From Deltaproteobacteria bacterium (lineage in GTDB: Bacteria > Desulfobacterota > DSM-4660 > Desulfatiglandales > HGW-15): a stretch of DNA of 7,702 nucleotides. The stretch lies in contig JAFDIC010000180.1 in NCBI GenBank assembly GCA_019308525.1, forward strand, positions 1 through 7,702, in the 5' to 3' direction. Position 1 is the first letter of the stretch. Each line of letters begins with the position of its first letter. Shown one piece after another: positions 1-6,991 of the stretch. Both the position numbers and the translations under genes were made by a program. The notes below the pieces were generated by a model. The model was not told where the DNA came from and ran no database searches. It saw only the letters and a program-made list of their open reading frames with translations.

Positions 1-83
1 TCATAAGAAACCTAGACCGGATTCACCGGCGGAGTGAACAATAGAGCTTTTCACACTCAAAAAAAAAGAGGAGGAAACCCACG
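1..83 (+). other. 5' leader of acsA
   Basis: This stretch carries no gene that I can support. Its last part is the ribosome-binding region of acsA: a run of nine A (59-67), then AGGAGG at 69-74, nine bases before the ATG at 84. Two CCGG tetramers (17-20 and 26-29) and a GTGAA/TTCAC pair (34-38 and 50-54) could form short weak hairpins. I see no convincing -35/-10 pair, so the promoter probably lies to the left of the window or an upstream gene is co-transcribed. The first 20 bases resemble 4488-4507 just before the acsB-acsC stem-loop (about 15 of 20 identical), which could mean a shared repeat flank. Confidence 0.5.
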
Positions 84-2129
84 ATGTCTCCAGAAGATAA
101 GAAGGCAGGCGGTGTACCTGTAAAGAAAGCAAAGAAGGCTGCTGAGCCAAGGGAACTGACAGTAGATCCCGCAACGGAGATGATGATAAGGAGGTCCAGG
201 GAGCTGGAGGTCGAGACCATCTTTGACCGGGCCCAGAGCATGAAGGCCTGTAACATAGGAATCCAGGGAACCTGCTGCAAGAACTGCGCGCAGGGCCCGT
301 GCAGGTTGCCCCTTCCTAAAGGCGGGATAGAGGGAGAAGATAAGCGTAAGGGCCTGTGCGGTGCGACAGCAGAGACTATCGCCTCAAGGAATTTTGCAAG
401 GATGGTGGCGGCCGGTGCAGCCGCTCATTCCGACCATGGCAGGGGCGTGGCAGAGACCTTTCTGGCAGCAGCAAGGAAAGAGACAAAGGATTACAGCATA
501 AAGGACACGAAGAAGCTCCTCGAAATAGCGCCGGACTATGGCGTGGAGACAACAGTTGAAGGGGAAAACGGCGAGGTCTTGGACAGGGACATAGATGAGA
601 TTGCCGTCGAGCTGGGGGAGAGGGCCCTGGCGCAGTGGGGGCAGCAGGAAGGCGAAGTGTGTACTGTGAAGCGAGCTCCCGGCCCCCGCTATGAGCTTTG
701 GAAAAAGCTGGGTGTGGTCCCGAGGGGCATAGACAGGGAGATTGTAGAGATTATGCACAGGACCCATATGGGGGTGGATCAGGACTATGAAAACATGGTG
801 GAGCAGTGTACCAGGGCGGCCCTGGCCGACGGGTGGGGAGGCTCAATGATAGCCACTGACCTCCAGGACGTCCTCTTCGGGTGCCCTTACCCCTTGAAGA
901 GTTCCGCCAACCTCGGGGTGCTAAAGGAGGATCATGTCAACATCATCATTCACGGCCACGAGCCCCTGCTGAGCGAGATGATCGTGCAGGCAGCCGAGCT
1001 TCCGGAAATGATAGACTTGGCAAAAGAGAAGGGAGCCAAGGGAATTCAGCTTGGGGGGATCTGTTGCACAGCCAATGAGATCTTGATGAGACACGGCGTA
1101 CCCCTGGCCGGCAATTACCTCCAGCAGGAACTGGCAATAGTTACCGGTGCCGTGGACGCGATGGTGGTTGATGTGCAGTGCATAATGGAGAATGTTGCAA
1201 ACGTCGCCAAGTGTTTCCACACCAAGATTATTACCACCAACCCCAGGGCCAAGATTGCCTCCGGAGATGCGCTCCACATTGAGTTCGACGAGCATACCGC
1301 CTTTGAAGATGCCAAGAGGATCGTAAGGACGGCCATAGAGAACTTCCCGAACAGGGAAAAGGAAGTCATGATACCGGACAAGTCCTCCGATCTCGTGGCC
1401 GGTTTCAGCTATGAAGCCATTAATTACCACCTGGGCGGCACTTTCAGGGGGTCCTACACCCCTCTGAACGACAACATAATAAACGGGCGAATCAGGGGAA
1501 TTGGAGGTGTCGTAGGATGCAATAACGCCAGAACCACTCACGATAATGGCCATATACTGGTGGTCAAGGAGCTCATCAAGAACGATGTAGTAGTGCTCAC
1601 CACCGGATGTACGGCTATTGCCTGCGCCAAGGCCGGGCTCCTAACCCCGGAGTCCGCCAAAGTATTCTGCGGAGCGGGCCTGGCAGAGGTGTGCGAAACA
1701 GTTGGTATCCCGCCGGTGCTTCACATGGGTTCCTGTGTTGACAATAGCAGGATCCTTATGGCAGCCACGGAAGTGGTGAAGGCAGGGGGCCTGGGCAACG
1801 ACATCAGCGACCTGCCCGCTGCTGGTTCTGCGCCGGAGTGGATGAGCGAGAAGGCCATAAGCATAGGCCACTATTTTGTGGCCTCTGGAGTATACACCGT
1901 ATTCGGCGTTCACCTGCCGGTGAACGGAGCCCCCGTATTTGAAGACTACCTCTTCAGGAGCCTCGAAGGCATCTACGGGGGTATGTGGGACATGGAGCCG
2001 GATCCCATCGAGCACGCCCGCAAGATGATAGCCCACATTGACAAAAAGAGAAAGGCGCTGGGTATCGACAAGGCCCGGGAAAGGGTCCTTATGGATATGG
2101 CTGCCAGGCAGAAGCTTGAAGCGGCATAG
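84..2129 (+). CDS. acsA: Ni-Fe carbon monoxide dehydrogenase, ACS-associated
   Basis: This 681-residue protein is the CO dehydrogenase subunit (CooS/AcsA family) that interconverts CO2 and CO and feeds CO to acetyl-CoA synthase. Moorella AcsA is 674 residues, so it is full length. Cluster ligands are all visible: D-cluster C56 and C64 (C-x7-C); B-cluster C65, C68, C73 and C92; Ni-Fe C-cluster H292 (in HGHEP), C328 (in GICC), C366 (in DVQC), C479 (in VVGCNN), C509 (in TTGC) and C551 (in MGSC). The catalytic lysine is K590 in SEKAISIG. The proton-channel histidines H115 and H118 are present, but the next two usual positions are G121 and E124. The N-terminus is Lys/Ala-rich over residues 6-20. 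The ATG at 84 is supported by AGGAGG at 69-74. The adjacent acsB argues for an ACS-coupled role rather than a stand-alone CooS, although the C-terminal half reads more like CooS-type enzymes. A maturation ATPase (cooC) is not in view. Confidence 0.97.
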   Translation: MSPEDKKAGGVPVKKAKKAAEPRELTVDPATEMMIRRSRELEVETIFDRAQSMKACNIGIQGTCCKNCAQGPCRLPLPKGGIEGEDKRKGLCGATAETIASRNFARMVAAGAAAHSDHGRGVAETFLAAARKETKDYSIKDTKKLLEIAPDYGVETTVEGENGEVLDRDIDEIAVELGERALAQWGQQEGEVCTVKRAPGPRYELWKKLGVVPRGIDREIVEIMHRTHMGVDQDYENMVEQCTRAALADGWGGSMIATDLQDVLFGCPYPLKSSANLGVLKEDHVNIIIHGHEPLLSEMIVQAAELPEMIDLAKEKGAKGIQLGGICCTANEILMRHGVPLAGNYLQQELAIVTGAVDAMVVDVQCIMENVANVAKCFHTKIITTNPRAKIASGDALHIEFDEHTAFEDAKRIVRTAIENFPNREKEVMIPDKSSDLVAGFSYEAINYHLGGTFRGSYTPLNDNIINGRIRGIGGVVGCNNARTTHDNGHILVVKELIKNDVVVLTTGCTAIACAKAGLLTPESAKVFCGAGLAEVCETVGIPPVLHMGSCVDNSRILMAATEVVKAGGLGNDISDLPAAGSAPEWMSEKAISIGHYFVASGVYTVFGVHLPVNGAPVFEDYLFRSLEGIYGGMWDMEPDPIEHARKMIAHIDKKRKALGIDKARERVLMDMAARQKLEAA

Positions 2130-2176
2130 GCACAAACATCAATGAAAACGCCTCTTAGGAAGGGAGGAAGAAAGGT

Positions 2177-4393
2177 ATGTCAAAGTTAGTAGCATTCGCG
2201 GCTATTCAAGGGGCCTACAACATCGTTTCCAAGGCGGAAGGTAAGTACAGGAGGGCACTGGAGACCTACGGGGGGAGCCAGAAACTGGAGTTCCCCAATA
2301 CTGCCTACTATTTGCCCATAATCTATTCGCTGACGGGAATCAAGGTAACGGACCTGGATTCTGCAAGAAAACCCCTGGAGTTTGCTCGCAAGCTCCTGCC
2401 ACCCCACATCAAGAAGGACTGTCACCTCCCCTATCTGGGACCGCTTTTGGATGCGGGTATGGCGGCCCTGTTTGCCGAAGAGATAGTGGAGGCCATAAGA
2501 TATGTCGAGGACCCCGACTTTTACCAGCCGGAAGTGGAAGACCCCGACGTTGAAAACGGGAAGATATGGCTCGGAGCGGCCGATGACAAGATTATGAGAA
2601 AGAGGGGGGTTGAATTTGTCGACGGCACCGCGCCCGGGTTCGCGGCGGTGGTCGGTGCGGCGCCTGACCCCGAGACAGCAAAGAAGATTGCAGAGGAGTA
2701 CCAGATCAAGACCATATATGTCTTCATGTGCGCTAATCAATACGGAACCACATTTGCCGAACAGCTCATAGAGGCGAAAGTGCAGATCGGGTGGAATACC
2801 AGGCTGGTACCCTTTGGCCCGGATATATCAGCGGCTGTATTTGCCCTTGGGTTCGCAAACAGGGCGGGAATGGCATTTGGAGGCATCCAACCTGGAGATT
2901 ACAAGAGGCAACTAAAATATCAAAAAGACAGAATCTTTGCCTTTGTGAACGCTCTGGGCGAAGTCAATGCGGAATGGGCCGCCAACGCGGCGGGAGCCAT
3001 CAACTGGGGTTTCCCCACTATTGCAGACACGGATATACCGGAAGTGTTGCCCACCGGCGTCTGCACCTACGAGCATGTGGTCGCCAACGTGCCCCATGAC
3101 GAGATCGTTCAAAGATCCATAGAGGTGAGGGGGCTCAAAGTCACTGTAACCCAGGTGGACATACCCCTGGCCTACGGACCAGCCTTCGAAGGTGAGAGGG
3201 TAAGGAAAGATGACCTCTATCTGGAGATGGGTGGGGGCAAGACACAGTGCACGGAACTTTGCAAAATGGCGGAGATGAACGAGATAGAAGACGGCAACGT
3301 GGAAGTGATCGGCCCGGACGTAAAGGACGTTAAGAAAGGAGACAAGCTGCCCCTTGGAATATACGTCCAGGTGGCAGGCCGAAAAATGCAGGTGGACTTT
3401 GAACCCATCCTGGAGAGGCAGATCCACCATCTGATCAACTACGCACAGGGAATAATGCATATAGGGCAGAGGGACATCGCCTGGATAAGGGTGAGCAACC
3501 AGGCCATAGAAAAGGGGTTCTCCCTCAAGGACATAGGCGTGATTATTCACGCGAAGTTTCACCAGGATTTCGGCAGCATCCTGGACAAGGTCAAAGTAAC
3601 CTTGTACACGAACCAGGAAGACGTTGACAGTTTGACCAAGAGGGCAAGGGAGGAATACAAACTAAGGGACGACCGGGTCGAAAAGATGACGGACGAGAGT
3701 GTGGAAATCTATTACTCCTGTACTCTGTGCCAGTCCTTTGCACCGAGTCACGTGTGCGTCATAAGCCCGGAGAGAACCGGCCTCTGCGGTGCCTACAACT
3801 GGATGGACTGCAAGGCTTCCTATGAGATCAACCCCACGGGGCCAAACCAACCCGTTGAAAAGGGCGAGTGCATTGATTCCGTCTTGGGTCAGTGGAAGGG
3901 GGTAAACGAATTTGTGTACAAGGCATCCCGCCAGGCCATAGATCATTATAACTTTTACAGCCTGGTGCATGACCCAATGACCACCTGCGGTTGCTGCGAG
4001 TGTATTGCGGCCGTCCTGCCAAAATGCAACGGGGTAATGACCGTCCACAGGGATTACACTGGAGAAACCCCGTGCGGGATGAAGTTTACCACCCTGGCCG
4101 GAGTGATAGGTGGTGGACAATCATCCCCAGGGTTCGTCGGCCATTCCAAGTACAACATAACTCAAAGGAAATTCATTGTGGGTGACGGGGGCCTCCTCCG
4201 CATGGTCTGGATGCCCAAGTCCTTGAAGGAGGAGATCAAGGATCGCTTGCTCAAGAGGGGAGAAGAGCTGGGCGTGCCTGATCTTGTCGACAAAATCGCG
4301 GATGAGACAGTTGGCATCACGGAAGACGAAATTCTCTCATTCTTGCAAGAAAAAGATCATCCTGCCCTGAAGATGGACCCGATAGTGGGTTGA
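2177..4393 (+). CDS. acsB: Acetyl-CoA synthase (CODH/ACS alpha subunit)
   Basis: This 738-residue enzyme builds acetyl-CoA from CO, a methyl group carried by CFeSP, and CoA. The A-cluster is complete: C515, C518, C527 and C537 hold the [4Fe-4S] part, with C518 expected to bridge to the proximal nickel, and C604-G605-C606 holds the distal nickel. Each residue is exactly nine positions later than in the 729-residue Moorella enzyme (506, 509, 518, 528, 595, 597), and F521 matches the gating Phe512. The three-domain bacterial form is present: an N-terminal CODH-contacting domain (about 1-320), a middle domain (about 330-490) and the A-cluster domain (about 500-738). Archaeal CdhC lacks the first domain. 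GGGAGG at 2162-2167, nine bases before the ATG, supports the start. It follows acsA by 47 nt and is probably co-transcribed with it. Confidence 0.98.
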   Translation: MSKLVAFAAIQGAYNIVSKAEGKYRRALETYGGSQKLEFPNTAYYLPIIYSLTGIKVTDLDSARKPLEFARKLLPPHIKKDCHLPYLGPLLDAGMAALFAEEIVEAIRYVEDPDFYQPEVEDPDVENGKIWLGAADDKIMRKRGVEFVDGTAPGFAAVVGAAPDPETAKKIAEEYQIKTIYVFMCANQYGTTFAEQLIEAKVQIGWNTRLVPFGPDISAAVFALGFANRAGMAFGGIQPGDYKRQLKYQKDRIFAFVNALGEVNAEWAANAAGAINWGFPTIADTDIPEVLPTGVCTYEHVVANVPHDEIVQRSIEVRGLKVTVTQVDIPLAYGPAFEGERVRKDDLYLEMGGGKTQCTELCKMAEMNEIEDGNVEVIGPDVKDVKKGDKLPLGIYVQVAGRKMQVDFEPILERQIHHLINYAQGIMHIGQRDIAWIRVSNQAIEKGFSLKDIGVIIHAKFHQDFGSILDKVKVTLYTNQEDVDSLTKRAREEYKLRDDRVEKMTDESVEIYYSCTLCQSFAPSHVCVISPERTGLCGAYNWMDCKASYEINPTGPNQPVEKGECIDSVLGQWKGVNEFVYKASRQAIDHYNFYSLVHDPMTTCGCCECIAAVLPKCNGVMTVHRDYTGETPCGMKFTTLAGVIGGGQSSPGFVGHSKYNITQRKFIVGDGGLLRMVWMPKSLKEEIKDRLLKRGEELGVPDLVDKIADETVGITEDEILSFLQEKDHPALKMDPIVG

Positions 4394-4507
4394 AAGGGAG
4401 CTCAACCTTAGAAGGGGGATGAGCGCCACAGGAGGTTTCTTTGGATCTTGACAACCTTATTGAAACGGTATGAGAAGTTTAGTTAACTCGTAAGAACCTT
4501 AAAGCGG
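4394..4507 (+). other. First part of the acsB-acsC gap, no gene
   Basis: This is the unexplained part of the 194-nt gap before the stem-loop element. CTCAACC (4401-4407) can pair imperfectly with GGGATGAG (4416-4423), giving a small hairpin after the acsB stop codon. The next T-rich stretch (4436-4442) is too far away for a standard intrinsic terminator. A TTGACA hexamer (4448-4453) has only a poor -10 match (TATGAG, 4469-4474) at a short 15-base spacing, so I do not call a promoter. I see no open reading frame of useful length. The gap is much longer than the other two in the cluster, so the control of acsC may differ from that of acsAB. Confidence 0.4.
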
Positions 4508-4571
4508 TGATGCTTTCGGAAAAGCTCCAGATGCAGCGCAACGCCGCAGATGGGTTTTTGGGGAAGCATCA
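4508..4571 (+). repeat. 64-nt near-palindromic stem-loop before acsC
   Basis: The two ends are inverted repeats. TGATGCTTTC (4508-4517) pairs with GGAAGCATCA (4562-4571) over ten pairs with one G-U. After a 2x2 GG/GG internal loop, 4520-4527 pairs with 4552-4559 over eight pairs, two of them G-U. An apical hairpin follows: GCAGCG (4533-4538), loop CAA, CGCCGC (4542-4547), with one mismatch. The direct repeat CAGATG (4528-4533 and 4547-4552) flanks that hairpin. The element stops just before the acsC Shine-Dalgarno site (AGGAGAG, 4577-4583). Its left end resembles 6835-6859, so it is probably a dispersed palindromic or MITE-like repeat. It may also act as an mRNA structure that sets the relative output of acsAB and acsC. 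It does not match the cobalamin riboswitch core that I would expect for a B12-dependent gene. Confidence 0.7.
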
Positions 4572-4587
4572 AGTTTAGGAGAGCATC

Positions 4588-5934
4588 ATGGGATTGACAG
4601 GTATTCAGATTTTTAAGTTGCTGCCAAAGACGAATTGTGGAGAGTGCGGTGTGCCCACCTGCCTGGCCTTTGCAATGAACCTGGCATCGGGTAAGGCAGA
4701 GCTGGATTCCTGCCCTTACGTGTCAGACGAGGCAAGGGAGGCCTTGGCCGAGGCCTCGGCCCCGCCGATCAGGCAGGTGACCATAGGTGCCGGGGTAAGG
4801 GCCCTCAAGATAGGAGGAGAGACGGTCATGTTCCGGCACGAAAAGACCTTTTACAACCCCACGGGGTTGGCTGCCCTTGTGGGTTCAGATGTGGGCCTCG
4901 AAGAACTGGAGGTGAAGTTAAAGACCTGGAATGCACTCCAATATGAGAGGGTGGGCCTGAATCTGAGACCGGAGCTGGTGGCCCTGAAAGACGTAAAGGG
5001 CAATGGAGATGCCTTTGCGGCGGCAGCGAAGAAGATTGCTTCAGAAAGCGAGTTTTCTCTTATACTTATGACGGATAACCCGGATACCATGAAGGAAGCG
5101 GTGGAAGCCTGCTCCTTCAAGAGACCACTGCTTTACGCGGCGACAAGCGAGAACGTGGATTCCATGGGGGCCCTTGCAAAGGAGGCAGGTCTTCCCCTTG
5201 CAGTGAGGGGGAAAGACATTGAAGAGCTTATTTCGCTGAGCGACAAAGTGACGGGCATGGGTCTCAAGGATCTGGTTCTGGACTCGGGCGCGAGGGAGCT
5301 GAAGCAGGTCTTTCAGGATCAGGTTCTTATTCGACGGGCGCCCCTGAAGGCGGGGAACCGTTCCTTGGGTTTTCCCACCATAACCTTTCCCTGTGAGATG
5401 GCGAACAACCTGGATGTAGAGACCATGATCTCCGGAATGCTCATAGCCAAATATGGAGGAATTGTGGTCCTCTCGGATTTCAGGGGTGACAGCCTTTTCC
5501 CCCTGCTCCTGGAGAGACTCAACATATTTACTGACCCGCAGCGGCCTATGACGGTCACGCAGGGGATCTACGACATTGGGGGCCCTGATGAAAATTCGCC
5601 TGTCCTGGTCACCACAAACTTTTCCCTCACCTATTTTATCGTGAGCGGCGAGATTGAAAGCAGCAAGGTTCCAAGCTGGCTTTTGATCGTTGATACGGAG
5701 GGACTGTCGGTAATGACGGCTTGGGCGGCGGGAAAATTTACAGGAGACATAGTAGGGGCCTTTGTGAAAAAGAGCGGCATAGAGGAAAGGATCGCCCACA
5801 AGAAGATCATAATCCCTGGTTATGCGGCATCAATAAGCGGAGAGATGGAAGAGGAACTGCCGGGTTGGGAGGTCATCATTGGGCCAAGGGATGCGTCCCT
5901 TATCCCCAAGTTCCTGAAGGAAACAGTAAAATAA
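4588..5934 (+). CDS. acsC: Corrinoid iron-sulfur protein, large subunit
   Basis: This 448-residue protein is the gamma (large) subunit of CFeSP, which carries the methyl group on cobalamin from AcsE to AcsB. Moorella AcsC is 446 residues. The N-terminal [4Fe-4S] domain is clear: C17, C20 and C25 in the CGECGVPTC motif, plus C42 in DSCPY. This cluster reactivates oxidised cobalamin. A TIM-barrel domain follows (about 90-315). The C-terminal cobalamin-binding domain (about 325-446) includes the family segments TTNFSLTYF (342-350), VDTEGLSVMTAWAAGKF (368-384), IPGYAA (409-414) and GWEVIIGPRDAS (426-437). The ATG at 4588 lies six bases after AGGAG (4577-4581), and the protein begins MGLTGIQIFK as expected. 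The partner small subunit AcsD, which completes the cobalamin site, is not encoded next to it; acsE follows after 18 nt instead. Confidence 0.97.
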   Translation: MGLTGIQIFKLLPKTNCGECGVPTCLAFAMNLASGKAELDSCPYVSDEAREALAEASAPPIRQVTIGAGVRALKIGGETVMFRHEKTFYNPTGLAALVGSDVGLEELEVKLKTWNALQYERVGLNLRPELVALKDVKGNGDAFAAAAKKIASESEFSLILMTDNPDTMKEAVEACSFKRPLLYAATSENVDSMGALAKEAGLPLAVRGKDIEELISLSDKVTGMGLKDLVLDSGARELKQVFQDQVLIRRAPLKAGNRSLGFPTITFPCEMANNLDVETMISGMLIAKYGGIVVLSDFRGDSLFPLLLERLNIFTDPQRPMTVTQGIYDIGGPDENSPVLVTTNFSLTYFIVSGEIESSKVPSWLLIVDTEGLSVMTAWAAGKFTGDIVGAFVKKSGIEERIAHKKIIIPGYAASISGEMEEELPGWEVIIGPRDASLIPKFLKETVK

Positions 5935-5952
5935 CAAGAGGGGAGAACGTCT

Positions 5953-6837
5953 ATGCTATTGATCGGAGAAAACCTGAATGTCATCAACAGGGTCATTGGA
6001 AAGGCCCTGAAGGAGAGAGACCCGGGTCCTATTGCCGAGGAGGCCAGAAAGCAGAAGGAAAAGGGTATGGATTGGATTGACATCAATCTAGGCCCGGCGC
6101 GGAAGGACGGCCCTGCACTCATGGAGTGGGTAGTGAAGACCATTCAGGAAGAAATAGGCGATACGCCGCCACTCTGTCTGGATACCTCCAATATCGAGGC
6201 CATGGAGGCCGGGCTTGCGATCCACAGGGGAAAGGCCATAATAAACTCCATCATGTGCAGGCCGGAGAGATATGAGAAAATGATCCCTCTGGCGGTAAAG
6301 TACAAGGCCAACATGATTGCCCTCATGTGGGGGCCAGAGGGCCTGCCCAGGGATGAGAACGAGAGGGGCGCCCTGGCTGCTGAATTGATATACGCCGCCA
6401 ACGAGGCCGGGATACCCAACGAAGACATCTTTGTGGACGGGATAGTTACACCGGTCAACATCCAGCAGCCCCAGTTGATGAGCCTGCTGGAGTTCCAGGG
6501 TATGCTCCAGGACATGTTTCCCGGGGTCAAATCGACGTGCGGACTTTCCAACATTTCCAATGGTGCGCCCGACCACTTGCGGCCGATCTTGAACCAGACC
6601 TACATGGTCATGCTTGAACGCAAGGGGATGTACTCGTGCATAGCGGATGCCTATGACGACAAGTTGATATCAATTGCCCGGGGCGAAAGACCCGATGTCG
6701 TGGAGGTGATCCACAAGGTCATGGATGGTGAGGAGCTGGACCTGGATTCCCTGTCCAAGGAATTGCAGGACCACGTAAAGACCGCCCGAGTCATCCTCGG
6801 CCATACGCTTTACTCGGATTCATGGCTCGACCTCTGA
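5953..6837 (+). CDS. acsE: Methyltetrahydrofolate:CFeSP methyltransferase
   Basis: This 294-residue TIM-barrel protein of the pterin-binding (dihydropteroate synthase-like) family moves the methyl group from methyl-H4folate to cob(I)alamin on CFeSP. Folate-site residues are visible: D77 in CLDTSN, N98 in INS, D162 in VDGIVTP and N200 in GLSNIS, corresponding to Moorella D75, N96, D160 and N199. The DINLGP motif lies at 43-48. Moorella AcsE is 262 residues. The extra length is mainly a charged segment at about 240-276, between ADAYDDKLI and TARVILGHTLYSDS, where the Moorella protein has almost nothing. GAGGGGAG at 5938-5945 supports the ATG, and the 18-nt gap implies translation linked to acsC. 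The stop codon TGA (6835-6837) is also the first three bases of a repeat. The family also includes other corrinoid methyltransferases, but the neighbours make AcsE by far the best reading. Confidence 0.94.
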   Translation: MLLIGENLNVINRVIGKALKERDPGPIAEEARKQKEKGMDWIDINLGPARKDGPALMEWVVKTIQEEIGDTPPLCLDTSNIEAMEAGLAIHRGKAIINSIMCRPERYEKMIPLAVKYKANMIALMWGPEGLPRDENERGALAAELIYAANEAGIPNEDIFVDGIVTPVNIQQPQLMSLLEFQGMLQDMFPGVKSTCGLSNISNGAPDHLRPILNQTYMVMLERKGMYSCIADAYDDKLISIARGERPDVVEVIHKVMDGEELDLDSLSKELQDHVKTARVILGHTLYSDSWLDL

Positions 6838-6859
6838 TGGCTTCGTAAAAAGCTTCAAG
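6835..6859 (+). repeat. Partial copy of the acsB-acsC repeat, overlapping the acsE stop
   Basis: TGATGGCTTCGTAAAAAG (6835-6852) and the following CTTCAAG resemble the left end of the stem-loop at 4508. About 18 of 22 positions agree, with a one-base gap. The first TGA is the acsE stop codon. I found no matching right end (an AAGCCATCA-type sequence) in the rest of the intergenic region, so this looks like a half element or a decayed copy. I associate this kind of sequence with intergenic repeats in Desulfobacterota genomes, but that is memory and not a search result. Confidence 0.5.
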
Positions 6860-6954
6860 TTCTCGGCACGCGAGTTCAGGACTCTTCTGACCCCCGGGGT
6901 TCTGGGTTCCGGCTTCTCTATGTGGTCGGTTGTTGCGGGCTATGGCGCCTTTCA

Positions 6955-6981
6955 AGGAAGAACCAGAGGCGGACCCTCTGG
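6955..6981 (-). terminator. Probable intrinsic terminator of the cyclase gene
   Basis: On the minus strand, ten bases past the cyclase stop codon, CCAGAGG (6981-6975) and CCTCTGG (6969-6963) form a perfect seven-pair stem with a five-base loop. It is followed by the T-rich stretch TTCTTCCTT. The same stem on the plus strand lacks a following T tract, so it would be a poor terminator for acsE. The T tract is interrupted, so termination may be incomplete. Confidence 0.45.
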
Positions 6982-6991
6982 ACTCAGATCT

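Noticed and set aside
921..1553. Long minus-strand reading frame inside acsA (210 codons), and similar ones inside acsB and acsC
   Set aside because: They lie wholly within well-identified genes, have no ribosome-binding site or recognisable motif, and reflect codon bias of the true frame.
2142..2189. Fifteen-codon frame overlapping the acsB start
   Set aside because: It has no ribosome-binding site of its own and much of it is just the acsB Shine-Dalgarno region read in another frame.
4419..4451. Ten-codon reading frame in the acsB-acsC gap, preceded by GAAGGGGG
   Set aside because: It is too short and its product has no recognisable feature such as a run of regulatory codons; the purine-rich stretch alone does not make it a leader peptide.
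4448..4474. TTGACA with TATGAG as a sigma-70 promoter for acsC
   Set aside because: The spacing is only 15 bases and the -10 match is weak; one good hexamer is expected by chance.
4394..4587. Cobalamin riboswitch upstream of the B12-dependent acsC
   Set aside because: I could not find the B12-box core or the conserved multi-helix layout; the structure is a single extended hairpin.
6887..6917. GC-rich palindrome CCCCGGGG with GGGTTCTGGGTTCC direct repeat as the acsE terminator
   Set aside because: The palindrome leaves no room for a loop and no T tract follows, so it does not meet the form of an intrinsic terminator.
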